DNA from: Bacteroidales bacterium UBA1077
GTDB taxonomy: Bacteria > Bacteroidota > Bacteroidia > Bacteroidales > UBA932
Assembly (NCBI GenBank): GCA_002314195.1
Contig: DCCQ01000136.1
Span: 17,550 to 51,463 of the forward strand
Length of the DNA: 33,914 nt
Direction of reading: 5' to 3'
Both the position numbers and the translations under genes were made by a program. Of the stretch, positions 7,471-15,740 are shown in pieces. Position 1 is the stretch's first letter; the number at the start of each line of letters is the position of its first letter. The notes under the pieces were generated by a model that saw only the letters and a list, made by a program, of their open reading frames with translations, was not told the DNA's origin and searched no databases.

Positions 7471-9831
7471 ATGTTCAATATGATGAAAAAGAATATATAT
7501 CTATTATCCATTGCCGCTTCACTACTGTTTGTTCAAGGCTGCGGACAACGTAATACATCATCCGTTTCTCCAGCCATCAGCCGAGATTCTGAGATTGAGG
7601 AGAAAGTAGAAAAAGTACTTGAGGGAATGGACCTTACCGAGAAAGTCGGTCAGATGATCCAACTTACGTCTTCGACTGTCACAGTTCAGGGCAAGCCGGA
7701 AATCGATCCGGAAAAACTCCAGAAAGTCATAGGAGAGATGAAAGTCGGCTCGATTCTGAACACTTTCGCTGATGTCGCACAGTCTAGGGAACTTACCGCA
7801 CAGCTCGTCAGTGAAATTCAGAAAAAGTCAATGGAGGAGATAGGGATTCCTTGCATCTATGGCCTTGACATGATCCATGGCGCGAGCTACCTGACTGACG
7901 GGACCCTTTTCCCGCAGGAGATAAATCTTGCAGCGACTTTCAACCGTGAATATGCCCGTGAGATGGGTGAGGCGATGGCTTATGAGACGAGGGCCGCTAT
8001 GGTGCCATGGGTGTTCTCCCCGGTGATGGATCTCGGCCGTAATCCGGTCTGGCCAAGGCATTGGGAGAGTTTCGGAGAGGATCCGTATCTTAATGCCGAG
8101 ATGGCAGTGGCTGAGACCAGGGCTCTTCAGGGGGACGATCCGAACCATATTGATGACAAGCATGTCGCAGTAAGCGTAAAGCATTTCATGGCTTACGGTG
8201 TCCCAGTCTCCGGAAAGGACAGGACTCCTGCTCTTGTTCCTGAAAATGAATTGAGAGAGAAGTACTTCCGTCCGTTCAAGGATTGCCTTGAGACTGGAGC
8301 CTTGACATTGATGGTCAACTCCGCTTCGATCAACGGGATTCCTACACATGCCAACAAGGAACTCCTGACCGGTTGGGTCAAGGACGATCTGGACTGGGAT
8401 GGCTTGATTGTCACTGACTGGGCAGACATAAACAATCTGTATGAGAGGGATCACGTTGCGAAAGACCGGAAAGAGGCGCTTGCGATGGGCATTAACGCCG
8501 GAATCGACATGATTATGGAACCTAACGACCCTGATTGCTGCCTTGAGCTCAAGGAGGTCGTCGAGTCAGGTATGATTCCGATGTCCAGAATCGATGACGC
8601 TGTCCGCAGGGTGCTTCGTCTGAAGTTCCGTCTGGGACTGTTCGACAATCCGACTTGGGATGTCAGCGGCTTTGACAGATTCGCGAGCAAGGAGTTTCAG
8701 GACGCTTCCTACGCTGCCGCGGTAGAATCTGAGGTACTTCTCAAAAACGAGGGGAATATCCTTCCTCTTGAATATGGAAAAAGAATCCTCGTGACAGGAC
8801 CTAACGCCAATTCAATGAGGTCCTTGAACGGAGGCTGGTCTTACACTTGGCAGGGCGATGCTGACCGTTTCGCTGGTGATTACAACACTATTTATGAGGC
8901 TTTGGCCCAGAAATTCGGTGAGAGTAATGTTGTCTATGAGCCGGGAGTGACCTACGATGAGACTGACCGTTGGTCAACCGGAGCATGGCAGAAAGAGAAC
9001 ACTCCTCAGATCGCAAAGGCTGTGGCCGCCGCATCAAGGGTGGATGTCATTGTCGCTTGCATAGGCGAGAACAGCTACTGTGAGACTCCCGGCAACATCG
9101 ATGACTTGAATCTTTCCGGCAATCAGAAGGAACTTGTCAAGGCTTTGGCCAAGACAGGAAAACCGATTATTCTTGTGATTAACGAGGGACGTCCGAGGGT
9201 ATTGCGTGAGATTGAGCCGCTTGCCAAGGCTGTCATCGACGTTATGCTTCCGGGCAATTATGGCGGAGACGCCCTTGCCGCCCTAATGTCAGGCGAGGAG
9301 AATTTCAGCGGCAAGCTGCCGTTCACCTATCCTAAGTACGTCAACTCGCTTCACACTTATGACTATAAGGTCAGCGAGAGCCGCGAGACAATGGCCGGTG
9401 AATATAACTACGATGCAATCATGGATGTGCAGTGGCCGTTTGGCTTCGGACTAAGCTACACCACTTTTGAATATTCAGACTTCAAGTGCGTGAGCGGTGC
9501 CGCCTTTGCAGCTGGCGATGACCTCAAGTTTGAGGTGACTGTCAGGAACACGGGTTCGCACAACGGCAAGGAGGCTGTCCTGCTATATTCAAGTGACATT
9601 GTCGCAAGTTTGATCCCTGACGTGAAGCGTCTTCGTGAGTTCACCAAGGTTGAACTCGCTCCAGGTGAGAGCAAGGTGGTTTCGTTCACGATTCCTGCCA
9701 AGGAACTAGCCTTTGTCGGCTCCGACGGCAAGTGGCGTCTTGAGTCCGGTGATTTCAGGATGAGTTGCGGTGGGCAGTCGCTGATGATAAACTGCTCTGA
9801 GACCAAGGTCTGGGACACTCCTAACATCTAA
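7471..9831 (+). CDS. Glycoside hydrolase family 3 lipoprotein (beta-glucosidase type)
   Basis: A 786-residue GH3 enzyme, likely hydrolysing beta-glucosides in the periplasm. Starts at 7471, 7480 or 7483 are all ATG; MKKNIYLL from 7483 gives the most compact signal peptide, with lipobox Cys24 (VQGC, counted from 7471) followed by uncharged or basic residues. The catalytic TIM barrel shows KHFMAYG and the nucleophile motif VTDWAD (D316). The second alpha/beta domain has CIGENSYCETPGN, containing the expected general acid/base Glu (E533 or E538). A fibronectin type III-like domain closes the protein. The KHFPGH dyad of NagZ-type N-acetylglucosaminidases is absent, so a peptidoglycan-recycling role is not supported despite the M23 neighbour. 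It lies 30 bases downstream of that gene. Confidence 0.92.
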   Translation: MFNMMKKNIYLLSIAASLLFVQGCGQRNTSSVSPAISRDSEIEEKVEKVLEGMDLTEKVGQMIQLTSSTVTVQGKPEIDPEKLQKVIGEMKVGSILNTFADVAQSRELTAQLVSEIQKKSMEEIGIPCIYGLDMIHGASYLTDGTLFPQEINLAATFNREYAREMGEAMAYETRAAMVPWVFSPVMDLGRNPVWPRHWESFGEDPYLNAEMAVAETRALQGDDPNHIDDKHVAVSVKHFMAYGVPVSGKDRTPALVPENELREKYFRPFKDCLETGALTLMVNSASINGIPTHANKELLTGWVKDDLDWDGLIVTDWADINNLYERDHVAKDRKEALAMGINAGIDMIMEPNDPDCCLELKEVVESGMIPMSRIDDAVRRVLRLKFRLGLFDNPTWDVSGFDRFASKEFQDASYAAAVESEVLLKNEGNILPLEYGKRILVTGPNANSMRSLNGGWSYTWQGDADRFAGDYNTIYEALAQKFGESNVVYEPGVTYDETDRWSTGAWQKENTPQIAKAVAAASRVDVIVACIGENSYCETPGNIDDLNLSGNQKELVKALAKTGKPIILVINEGRPRVLREIEPLAKAVIDVMLPGNYGGDALAALMSGEENFSGKLPFTYPKYVNSLHTYDYKVSESRETMAGEYNYDAIMDVQWPFGFGLSYTTFEYSDFKCVSGAAFAAGDDLKFEVTVRNTGSHNGKEAVLLYSSDIVASLIPDVKRLREFTKVELAPGESKVVSFTIPAKELAFVGSDGKWRLESGDFRMSCGGQSLMINCSETKVWDTPNI

Positions 9832-9845
9832 TTATACCCAAATAC

Positions 9846-12494
9846 ATGAGAATATTCAAGAGGATCATCCTGACGCTTGCCGGACTGCTGATGGTGTCGG
9901 CACCGTCTTGGGGCGTGTTTAACGAGAAGGATCTGGCGCAGACGCTTCAGGTGCTGCGATATGAACTGCGGAAGGCGTACGTAGAGATGGAGAAGAGCCA
10001 GGTGTCGTACGAGTCGCAGGATGACAGGCAGCACGAGGAACTGGTGCATCTTATCCAGAGCTGCAACGAACTGTCGCTGATGCTCTACTCGCAGAAGCAG
10101 GACTTCACGTTCGACCTTACCTACGCCCTCCAGCAGGTCACAGACCAGTACCATAACTTCACTCAAAGCCGGATGCCGTACGACAACATCATCTCTTACC
10201 TTGATGTGGAGATCGACAGGTACGACAGGCTGGTGATGGCCCTGAAAGTGCTTCCTCCTGAATTGATTGAGTTGCCGGACAGCCTTGGAGGATCGTCTTT
10301 GCTGGACTCGTTGGCATCTATGTTTCAGCCCCGTCTTCTTCCTAACGATTCCTATACGGATGCCCATGCTGACGATCCTGAGCATGCCGGGCACAATCAT
10401 TTTGTCGGTCTTGAGGAAGAGCACGAACACGGTTCATTCCATCTGGACAGTCTGTCGCAGGTGGCGCGTGACAGTTGTCTTTTCTATTCCACAAGGCTGC
10501 TGAAGATGTTCACGGACATCCGTGACCATATGATTGAGGACAACGAATATTACGAGACCACCGACAAGCGTCTTAAAGAGGCCTATGATTATGCTCAGGA
10601 ACGCTACAAGATGGTCCAGAAGAAGATATTCATTGAGGGGCAGGACAATTTCTGGACAATTCTTACTCACGTCAAGTCTTATGCGTCGAGAGCAGCCAAG
10701 GATTTCAGCGACAAGTACGGCAGGGCTTATTTCACTGATGTGAAGAGTGAGTGGCGCGGTCCGATGGTCATCGGGTTCTCGTTCATGGTTCTGATTTATC
10801 TTGCGATCGCCACGCTGTTGAGCATGCTTATTGTCAAGATGTTGATGAGGCGGGTCAAGTTCTTCAGGACTGAATGGTTCCGCAAGAGGGAAGCGGCCAT
10901 ATTTATGCTTGGAGCCGCGATCCTGTTTGTAGTCGTCATCGCGATTGCCAGGAACGCCTCCTCGACATCGCATTTCTTCACCATGGCCGCCGGGCTGCTG
11001 ATCGAGTTCGCGCTGTTGCTGATCGCGGTGCTGACCTCGCTTCTGATCCGTCACGACAGCAAGCAGATCAACTATGGAATGCGGATCTACACTCCGATCA
11101 TGCTGATGGGATTGCTGGTCATCACGTTCAGAATCATATTCATACCTAACAGTCTGATCGCTCTGATTTTCCCTCCGCTGCTGGTTGTGTTCGGCTTCTG
11201 GCAGTGGGCTTCCATCCATCGCAACGGCCCGAAGGTGCCGAAGAGTGACAATTCCTACGCCATCGCGTCGTTTGTGGTGACAGTCATCACCTTTGTCATT
11301 TCAATCGTTGGCTACAGTCTGTTGGGCTTGCAGGTCTATATCTGGTGGATCTTCCAATTGACGGTGCTTCAGCTGATTGTGGCTTGTGATGATTTGCTTA
11401 GAAAGTACCGTCACAAAAGGGTTGACGTCCTTGTGCGCGCCTACAGGCTAAAGCATCAGAACGATGTCGGAAAGGACAAAGGCTCGTTCATCCTGGTGAC
11501 TTGGCTTTACGATCTTGTGGAGATGGTGTGCATTCCGGTGCTTTATCTGCTGTCTATTCCGTTCTGCCTTTATATGGCCTCGGAAGTGTTCGACCTGACG
11601 GAAATCTGCATGGACATGTTCTTCTACCCGTTCTTTAACTACGAGTACCTGCATCTGTCTGTTTCCAAGATGGTTCTGGCTGCCGGCCTGTTCTATGTGT
11701 TCAAGTACATCTGCTATGTGGCGAGGGCTCTTTACAGGATTTACAAACTGCGCAAAACTCTCAGACAGACTGGCGCTTCCATGATTCGGGAGAACGAGTT
11801 GAACCTGACGCTCGCGAACAATGTGATCGGAATTCTGGCTTGGGGCACTTATTTCATAGTGACAATCTCGCTTTTGAATATTCCTACGAAGTCCCTGTCG
11901 GTGATCACCGCTGGTCTTGCGGCCGGTCTTGGTTTTGCGATGAAGGACATCCTGAACAACTTCTTCTATGGAGTGCAGCTTATGTCGGGTCGTCTCCGTG
12001 TGGGTGACTACATAGAGTGTGACGGCATCCGGGGAAAGGTGGACAACATCACTTACCAGAGTACCCAGATCGAAGCTACAGACGGCAGCATCATGGCCTT
12101 TCCTAACAGCTCGCTGTTCGCCAAGAATTTTAAGAATCTGACCCGCAACAATTCCTACGAGTTCCTCGGTCTGCCTGTCGGGGTGGCCTACGGGACTGAT
12201 GTGGAACAGACAAGGCAGGTGATCCTAAAGGCTCTCGCACCGCTCCGCCGCGCTGACAAGTTCGGACGTCCGGTGGTAGAGGAAAGCTATGGGATCCAAG
12301 TTGTGCTTAATGGGTTCGGTGACAGCAGCGTTGATCTGGTGGTCAAGCAGTATGTCCTAGTTGACCAGCGCGTGGGCTATATTGCCGTTGCCAACGAGCG
12401 GATTTACAACGCGTTGAACGAGTCGGGAATAGAGATACCGTTCCCTCAGCGCGACATCAACATCCGTCAGGTACCCTCTTCTGACGGCAAATAA
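9846..12494 (+). CDS. MscS-family mechanosensitive ion channel, large form
   Basis: An 882-residue inner-membrane channel that would open under membrane tension and release solutes after osmotic downshock. A signal peptide (MRIFKRIILTLAGLLMVSAPSWG) leads into a long helical, charged periplasmic region (about residues 25-295), then many hydrophobic segments from about 300 to 690. The MscS core is clear: LSVITAGLAAGLGFAMKDILNNFFYGVQLM is the pore-lining helix, followed by the beta domain with RVGDYIECDGIRGKVDNITYQST and the conserved AFPNSSLFAKNFKNLTRN. The size resembles the MscK/MscM-like large members rather than the 286-residue E. coli MscS. The ATG lies 14 bases after GH3, and purN starts 6 bases after the stop. 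Confidence 0.92.
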   Translation: MRIFKRIILTLAGLLMVSAPSWGVFNEKDLAQTLQVLRYELRKAYVEMEKSQVSYESQDDRQHEELVHLIQSCNELSLMLYSQKQDFTFDLTYALQQVTDQYHNFTQSRMPYDNIISYLDVEIDRYDRLVMALKVLPPELIELPDSLGGSSLLDSLASMFQPRLLPNDSYTDAHADDPEHAGHNHFVGLEEEHEHGSFHLDSLSQVARDSCLFYSTRLLKMFTDIRDHMIEDNEYYETTDKRLKEAYDYAQERYKMVQKKIFIEGQDNFWTILTHVKSYASRAAKDFSDKYGRAYFTDVKSEWRGPMVIGFSFMVLIYLAIATLLSMLIVKMLMRRVKFFRTEWFRKREAAIFMLGAAILFVVVIAIARNASSTSHFFTMAAGLLIEFALLLIAVLTSLLIRHDSKQINYGMRIYTPIMLMGLLVITFRIIFIPNSLIALIFPPLLVVFGFWQWASIHRNGPKVPKSDNSYAIASFVVTVITFVISIVGYSLLGLQVYIWWIFQLTVLQLIVACDDLLRKYRHKRVDVLVRAYRLKHQNDVGKDKGSFILVTWLYDLVEMVCIPVLYLLSIPFCLYMASEVFDLTEICMDMFFYPFFNYEYLHLSVSKMVLAAGLFYVFKYICYVARALYRIYKLRKTLRQTGASMIRENELNLTLANNVIGILAWGTYFIVTISLLNIPTKSLSVITAGLAAGLGFAMKDILNNFFYGVQLMSGRLRVGDYIECDGIRGKVDNITYQSTQIEATDGSIMAFPNSSLFAKNFKNLTRNNSYEFLGLPVGVAYGTDVEQTRQVILKALAPLRRADKFGRPVVEESYGIQVVLNGFGDSSVDLVVKQYVLVDQRVGYIAVANERIYNALNESGIEIPFPQRDINIRQVPSSDGK

Positions 12495-12500
12495 TTGTTA

Positions 12501-13133
12501 ATGAATATGATAAAGTTAGCGGTTTTCGCCTCTGGGGGCGGCTCCAACTGCGAGAATATTATCAAGCATTTCAAAGGCTCTGACAAGGTGGGCGTGGCTT
12601 TGGTTGTCGCTAACAAGGCCGGGATTCTTGCGTTGGAAAAGGCTGAAAGACTGGGCGTGCCGACACGGGTGCTGCCAAAGGCGGAGTTGAATCGGGAGGA
12701 TGTCGTCATGCCGCTTATGCGTGAATATTCAATAGATTTCATCGTGCTTGCCGGCTTCCTTCTTGTCATCCCTGACTTTCTGATCCATGAGTATGAACGC
12801 AGGATAATCAACCTTCATCCGGCCCTGCTTCCGAAGTTCGGGGGAATGGGGATGTACGGCCATCATGTCCATGAGGCTGTCAAGGCAGCAGGCGAGACCG
12901 AGACCGGCATGACGGTTCATTGGGTCAGCGACAAGGTTGATGGTGGCGAGATCATTGCCCAGTTCCGTACCCCTATAAGCCCCGATGACACGCCCGATGA
13001 CATCGCCGCCAAGGAGCACGTCCTTGAGATGGCGCATTTTCCGCAGACTATAGAAGAGGTCCTTCGCCAGGCGTTTCACTTTTCACAAGCCTTTTCGAAA
13101 AGTACCGACCAAGGCTTGATAAAATGCTTTTAA
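12501..13133 (+). CDS. purN: Phosphoribosylglycinamide formyltransferase
   Basis: PurN transfers the formyl group of 10-formyltetrahydrofolate to GAR, the third step of purine synthesis. From ATG 12501 it is 210 residues; an in-frame TTG at 12495 and ATG at 12507 are alternatives. The N-terminal ASGGGSNCENI is the phosphate-binding loop; INLHPALLPKFGG carries the catalytic Asn and His, and HWVSDKVDGGEIIAQ carries the catalytic Asp. The fold usually ends soon after HFPQTIEEVL; here about 20 further residues follow (HFSQAFSKSTDQGLIKCF), and their DNA forms overlapping inverted repeats. The gene follows the MscS channel by 6 bases. Confidence 0.94.
   Translation: MNMIKLAVFASGGGSNCENIIKHFKGSDKVGVALVVANKAGILALEKAERLGVPTRVLPKAELNREDVVMPLMREYSIDFIVLAGFLLVIPDFLIHEYERRIINLHPALLPKFGGMGMYGHHVHEAVKAAGETETGMTVHWVSDKVDGGEIIAQFRTPISPDDTPDDIAAKEHVLEMAHFPQTIEEVLRQAFHFSQAFSKSTDQGLIKCF
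13078..13118 (+). other. Two mutually exclusive hairpins at the purN 3' end
   Basis: ACTTTTC (13078-13084) can pair with GAAAAGT (13097-13103), while CAAGCCTT (13086-13093), inside that loop, can pair with AAGGCTTG (13111-13118). The two stems interlock, so they compete or form a pseudoknot. No T-run follows directly (ATAAAATGCTTTT), so this is not a standard terminator. It could act as an RNA-stability or attenuation element between purN and pyrG, or be incidental. Confidence 0.35.
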
Positions 13134-13145
13134 TAAAACAAAAGT

Positions 13146-13176
13146 TTTCTGAAATCACATTTTTGACATAAATTTG
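13146..13176 (+). promoter_or_regulatory. Bacteroidetes promoter for pyrG
   Basis: TAAATTTG at 13169-13176 is an exact TAnnTTTG -7 element. TTTCTG at 13146-13151, 17 bases upstream, is a fair -33 element. The start of transcription is expected near 13182, leaving about 20 bases of leader before the pyrG ATG. This implies pyrG need not depend on read-through from purN. Confidence 0.6.
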
Positions 13177-13202
13177 TAGTCCAGTAAAGAGCAGAAAAGA
13201 AT

Positions 13203-14816
13203 ATGAGTACAAAGTATGTTTTCGTTACTGGCGGTGTCGCTTCGTCCCTTGGAAAGGGCATCATTGCCGCATCGTTGGCCAAACTTCTTCAGGCCAGAGG
13301 ACTTAGTGTCACAATCCAGAAATTCGATCCCTACATCAACATCGATCCGGGCACGCTTAATCCCTACGAGCACGGAGAGTGCTACGTGACGGACGATGGC
13401 GCGGAGACAGATCTGGATCTCGGACACTACGAGAGGTTCCTTGGCGTGCACATGTCCAAGGCCAACAACGTGACGACCGGAAAGATCTACTGGACTGTCA
13501 TCAACAAGGAGAGGGAAGGCGCCTATCTGGGTAAGACCGTACAGATTGTACCTCATATCACCGACGAGATCAAACGCAGGATGCTGCTCCTCGGCAAGAC
13601 CGGCAAATACGATGTGATTGTCACAGAGGTTGGTGGTACCGTGGGAGATATGGAATCACAACCGTTTGTCGAGGCTATCCGTCAGCTCCAGTGGGAACTT
13701 CCTGATGAGGATCTCATCAGCATTCACCTGACTCTGGTCCCTTATCTGAGGGCGGCCAAGGAACTCAAGACGAAGCCTACCCAGCATTCAGTCCAGATGC
13801 TCCAGCAGGCAGGTGTCCATCCGGACATCATTGTCTGCCGCACGGAGATGGAACTGACTCCGGAACTCAGGCGCAAGGTCGCTCTTTTCTGCAATGTAAA
13901 ACCTGGCCACGTCATCCAGTCTATTGACGCCCCTTCAATCTATCAGGTGCCTCTGAATATGGAGGACGAGCACCTTGACGAGATGGTTCTGAATCATTTC
14001 GGAATATCCGCTCCGGAACCCGACTTCACGAATTTGAAGTCGTTCCTTGACAGATTATATAATCCTAAGCATCAGGTAGACATAGCCCTTGTCGGGAAAT
14101 ATGTCGAACTTCAGGACGCCTACAAATCCATCCTTGAGTCGTTCGTCCACGCCGGTGCCGCCAACGAGTGCAAGGTGAACGTCCACACGGTTCAGAGCGA
14201 GCATCTTGACAGCTCCAACCTGGAGGAGAAAATAGGGAATATGGATGGCATCCTCGTCGCTCCTGGATTCGGGGAGAGGGGACTGGAAGGCAAGATTCTT
14301 GCAATAAAATACGCCCGCGAGCACAACGTGCCTTTCTTCGGAATATGTCTGGGAATGCAGATGTGCGTTGTCGAGTTTGCCAGAGACGTGCTTGGAATCA
14401 AGGATGCCATCTCAGCGGAAGTCAATCCGAACGCCGCCAATCCGGTCATCGACCTTATGGAGGAGCAGAAGAGCACCACGATCAAGGGCGGGACAATGAG
14501 GCTTGGAGCGTACGACTGCAGACTGGACAAGAACTCGTTGGCTTACAGGATTTATGGCAGCGAGATGATCTCCGAGAGACACCGTCACCGCTATGAGTTC
14601 AACAACGCCTATCTTGACAGGATGGAGGCCGCCGGACTCATGGCCACGGGAAAGAATCCGGACACGGGTCTGGTGGAGATCGTCGAGATCCCGACTCATC
14701 CGTTCTTCATCGGAGTTCAGTTCCACCCGGAGCTCAAGAGCACACCGGAGAAGCCTCAGCCGATCTTCGTGAATTTCGTGAAGGCGGCGATGGCTAACAG
14801 AGAAAAGAGAAAGTAA
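13203..14816 (+). CDS. pyrG: CTP synthase
   Basis: PyrG makes CTP from UTP using ATP and glutamine ammonia, the last step of pyrimidine nucleotide synthesis. The 537-residue length is standard. The synthetase domain opens with YVFVTGGVASSLGKGIIAASL, which includes the P-loop, then QKFDPYINIDPGTLNPYEHGE. The glutaminase domain has the nucleophile in FGICLGMQMC (Cys382) and the His-Glu pair in QFHPELKS near the C-terminus. ATG 13203 follows its own promoter; the glutaminyl cyclotransferase-like gene begins 5 bases after the stop and is probably co-transcribed. Confidence 0.97.
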   Translation: MSTKYVFVTGGVASSLGKGIIAASLAKLLQARGLSVTIQKFDPYINIDPGTLNPYEHGECYVTDDGAETDLDLGHYERFLGVHMSKANNVTTGKIYWTVINKEREGAYLGKTVQIVPHITDEIKRRMLLLGKTGKYDVIVTEVGGTVGDMESQPFVEAIRQLQWELPDEDLISIHLTLVPYLRAAKELKTKPTQHSVQMLQQAGVHPDIIVCRTEMELTPELRRKVALFCNVKPGHVIQSIDAPSIYQVPLNMEDEHLDEMVLNHFGISAPEPDFTNLKSFLDRLYNPKHQVDIALVGKYVELQDAYKSILESFVHAGAANECKVNVHTVQSEHLDSSNLEEKIGNMDGILVAPGFGERGLEGKILAIKYAREHNVPFFGICLGMQMCVVEFARDVLGIKDAISAEVNPNAANPVIDLMEEQKSTTIKGGTMRLGAYDCRLDKNSLAYRIYGSEMISERHRHRYEFNNAYLDRMEAAGLMATGKNPDTGLVEIVEIPTHPFFIGVQFHPELKSTPEKPQPIFVNFVKAAMANREKRK

Positions 14817-14821
14817 GAACA

Positions 14822-15598
14822 ATGAGTAGATTCATGAATATATTCATAGGAACAGCGTTGGCCATGCTGACGCTGCTTTCCTCCTCTTGCGCCGACGCCA
14901 AGGTGCGCCGGTACAAGGTTCAGGTTGTGAAGGAATATATTCATGATGAGACTTCGTTCACGCAGGGGCTTTTCTTCCTGAACGGGGAGATGATCGAGAC
15001 CACCGGGCAATACGGTGAGTCAACTCTGCGAAAGGTGGATCTGGCGACTGGAAAGGCCTTGAAGAGGTTTGATTTCGACAAGAAATATTTCCTCGAAGGC
15101 TCTGTGGAACTGAACGGTAACATATTCATACTTACTTGGTTGAATAAGGTTGCCTTTGTCTATGACGCCAAGACTCTGGCTTACAAATCGACGTGGAGCT
15201 ACCCGCGTGAGGGATGGGGACTGACGACAGACGGGAAGAGCCTGATCGCTTCCGATGGCACCGCACGGCTGTTCTTTATGGATGAGAAGTTCAAGCAGCA
15301 AAAGGTGCTGACTGTCAAGATGAACGGACGGCCTGTGCAGATGCTGAACGAGCTTGAGTGGATTGACGGGAAGATTTGGGCCAACGTCTATATGACTGAC
15401 ATGATTGTGATCATCAATCCTTCCGACGGGACAGTTGAGGGGGCGATTGATTGCAGCGGATTGTTGCCTAAGTCATTACGTGACGCTAATACTGACGTAC
15501 TGAACGGAATTGCCTACAACCCCAAAGACGGCAGGATTTACCTTACCGGCAAGTGTTGGAAGCGGCTCTATGAGGTGCGTCTGGTGGAAAAGAAATAA
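14822..15598 (+). CDS. Glutaminyl-peptide cyclotransferase-like lipoprotein
   Basis: A 258-residue protein of the bacterial/plant-type glutaminyl cyclase family (beta-propeller; Pfam Glu_cyclase_2), which converts N-terminal glutamine to pyroglutamate. The signal peptide MSRFMNIFIGTALAMLTLLSSSC ends in a lipobox Cys23, giving a membrane-anchored periplasmic enzyme. Family features seen are SFTQGLFFLNGEMIETTGQYGESTLRKVDL and YFLEGSVELNGNIFILTWLNKVAFVYD in the first propeller blades, REGWGLTTDGKSLIASDG in the middle, and LNELEWIDGKIWANVY near residues 175-190. It follows pyrG by 5 bases, an association probably of convenience rather than pathway. It has no terminator of its own before the TPP riboswitch. 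Confidence 0.88.
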   Translation: MSRFMNIFIGTALAMLTLLSSSCADAKVRRYKVQVVKEYIHDETSFTQGLFFLNGEMIETTGQYGESTLRKVDLATGKALKRFDFDKKYFLEGSVELNGNIFILTWLNKVAFVYDAKTLAYKSTWSYPREGWGLTTDGKSLIASDGTARLFFMDEKFKQQKVLTVKMNGRPVQMLNELEWIDGKIWANVYMTDMIVIINPSDGTVEGAIDCSGLLPKSLRDANTDVLNGIAYNPKDGRIYLTGKCWKRLYEVRLVEKK

Positions 15599-15608
15599 TT
15601 TAACATAA

Positions 15609-15690
15609 CAGCGGGGGTACTGGGCGTTTGTCCCGGTTGAGATCATACCCAATGAACCTGATGCGGGTAATGCCGCCGAAGGGAAGCGAT
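15609..15690 (+). ncRNA. TPP riboswitch (THI element)
   Basis: The conserved thi-box elements appear in order: GGGGGTAC (from 15613), GGTTGAGATCATACCC (the CTGAGA/ACCC block with one change), AATGAACCTGATGCGGGTAA, and TGCCGCCGAAGGGAAG. This is a textbook TPP-sensing aptamer. It sits about 50 bases upstream of the TonB receptor at 15741. Downstream, TCTCA (15692-15696) can pair with TGAGA (15638-15642) of the aptamer, and GCCG TAAC CGGC (15701-15712) forms a small hairpin, giving a plausible expression platform near the start of the gene. No T-run is present, so control is more likely translational. Confidence 0.92.
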
Positions 15691-15740
15691 GTCTCAGATT
15701 GCCGTAACCGGCAGCCCCTTGCATTAATATTCAAAACATT

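Noticed and set aside
7471..9831. GH3 enzyme as NagZ-type N-acetylglucosaminidase linked to the neighbouring peptidoglycan peptidase
   Set aside because: The KHFPGH-type catalytic dyad is absent, and the protein has the second domain and fibronectin-like domain of beta-glucosidases.
10434..11219. A 261-codon open frame on the minus strand opposite the MscS gene
   Set aside because: Its product is rich in Asp, Gln, His and Arg with no domain, and it lies wholly opposite a well-supported channel gene; it is a shadow frame.
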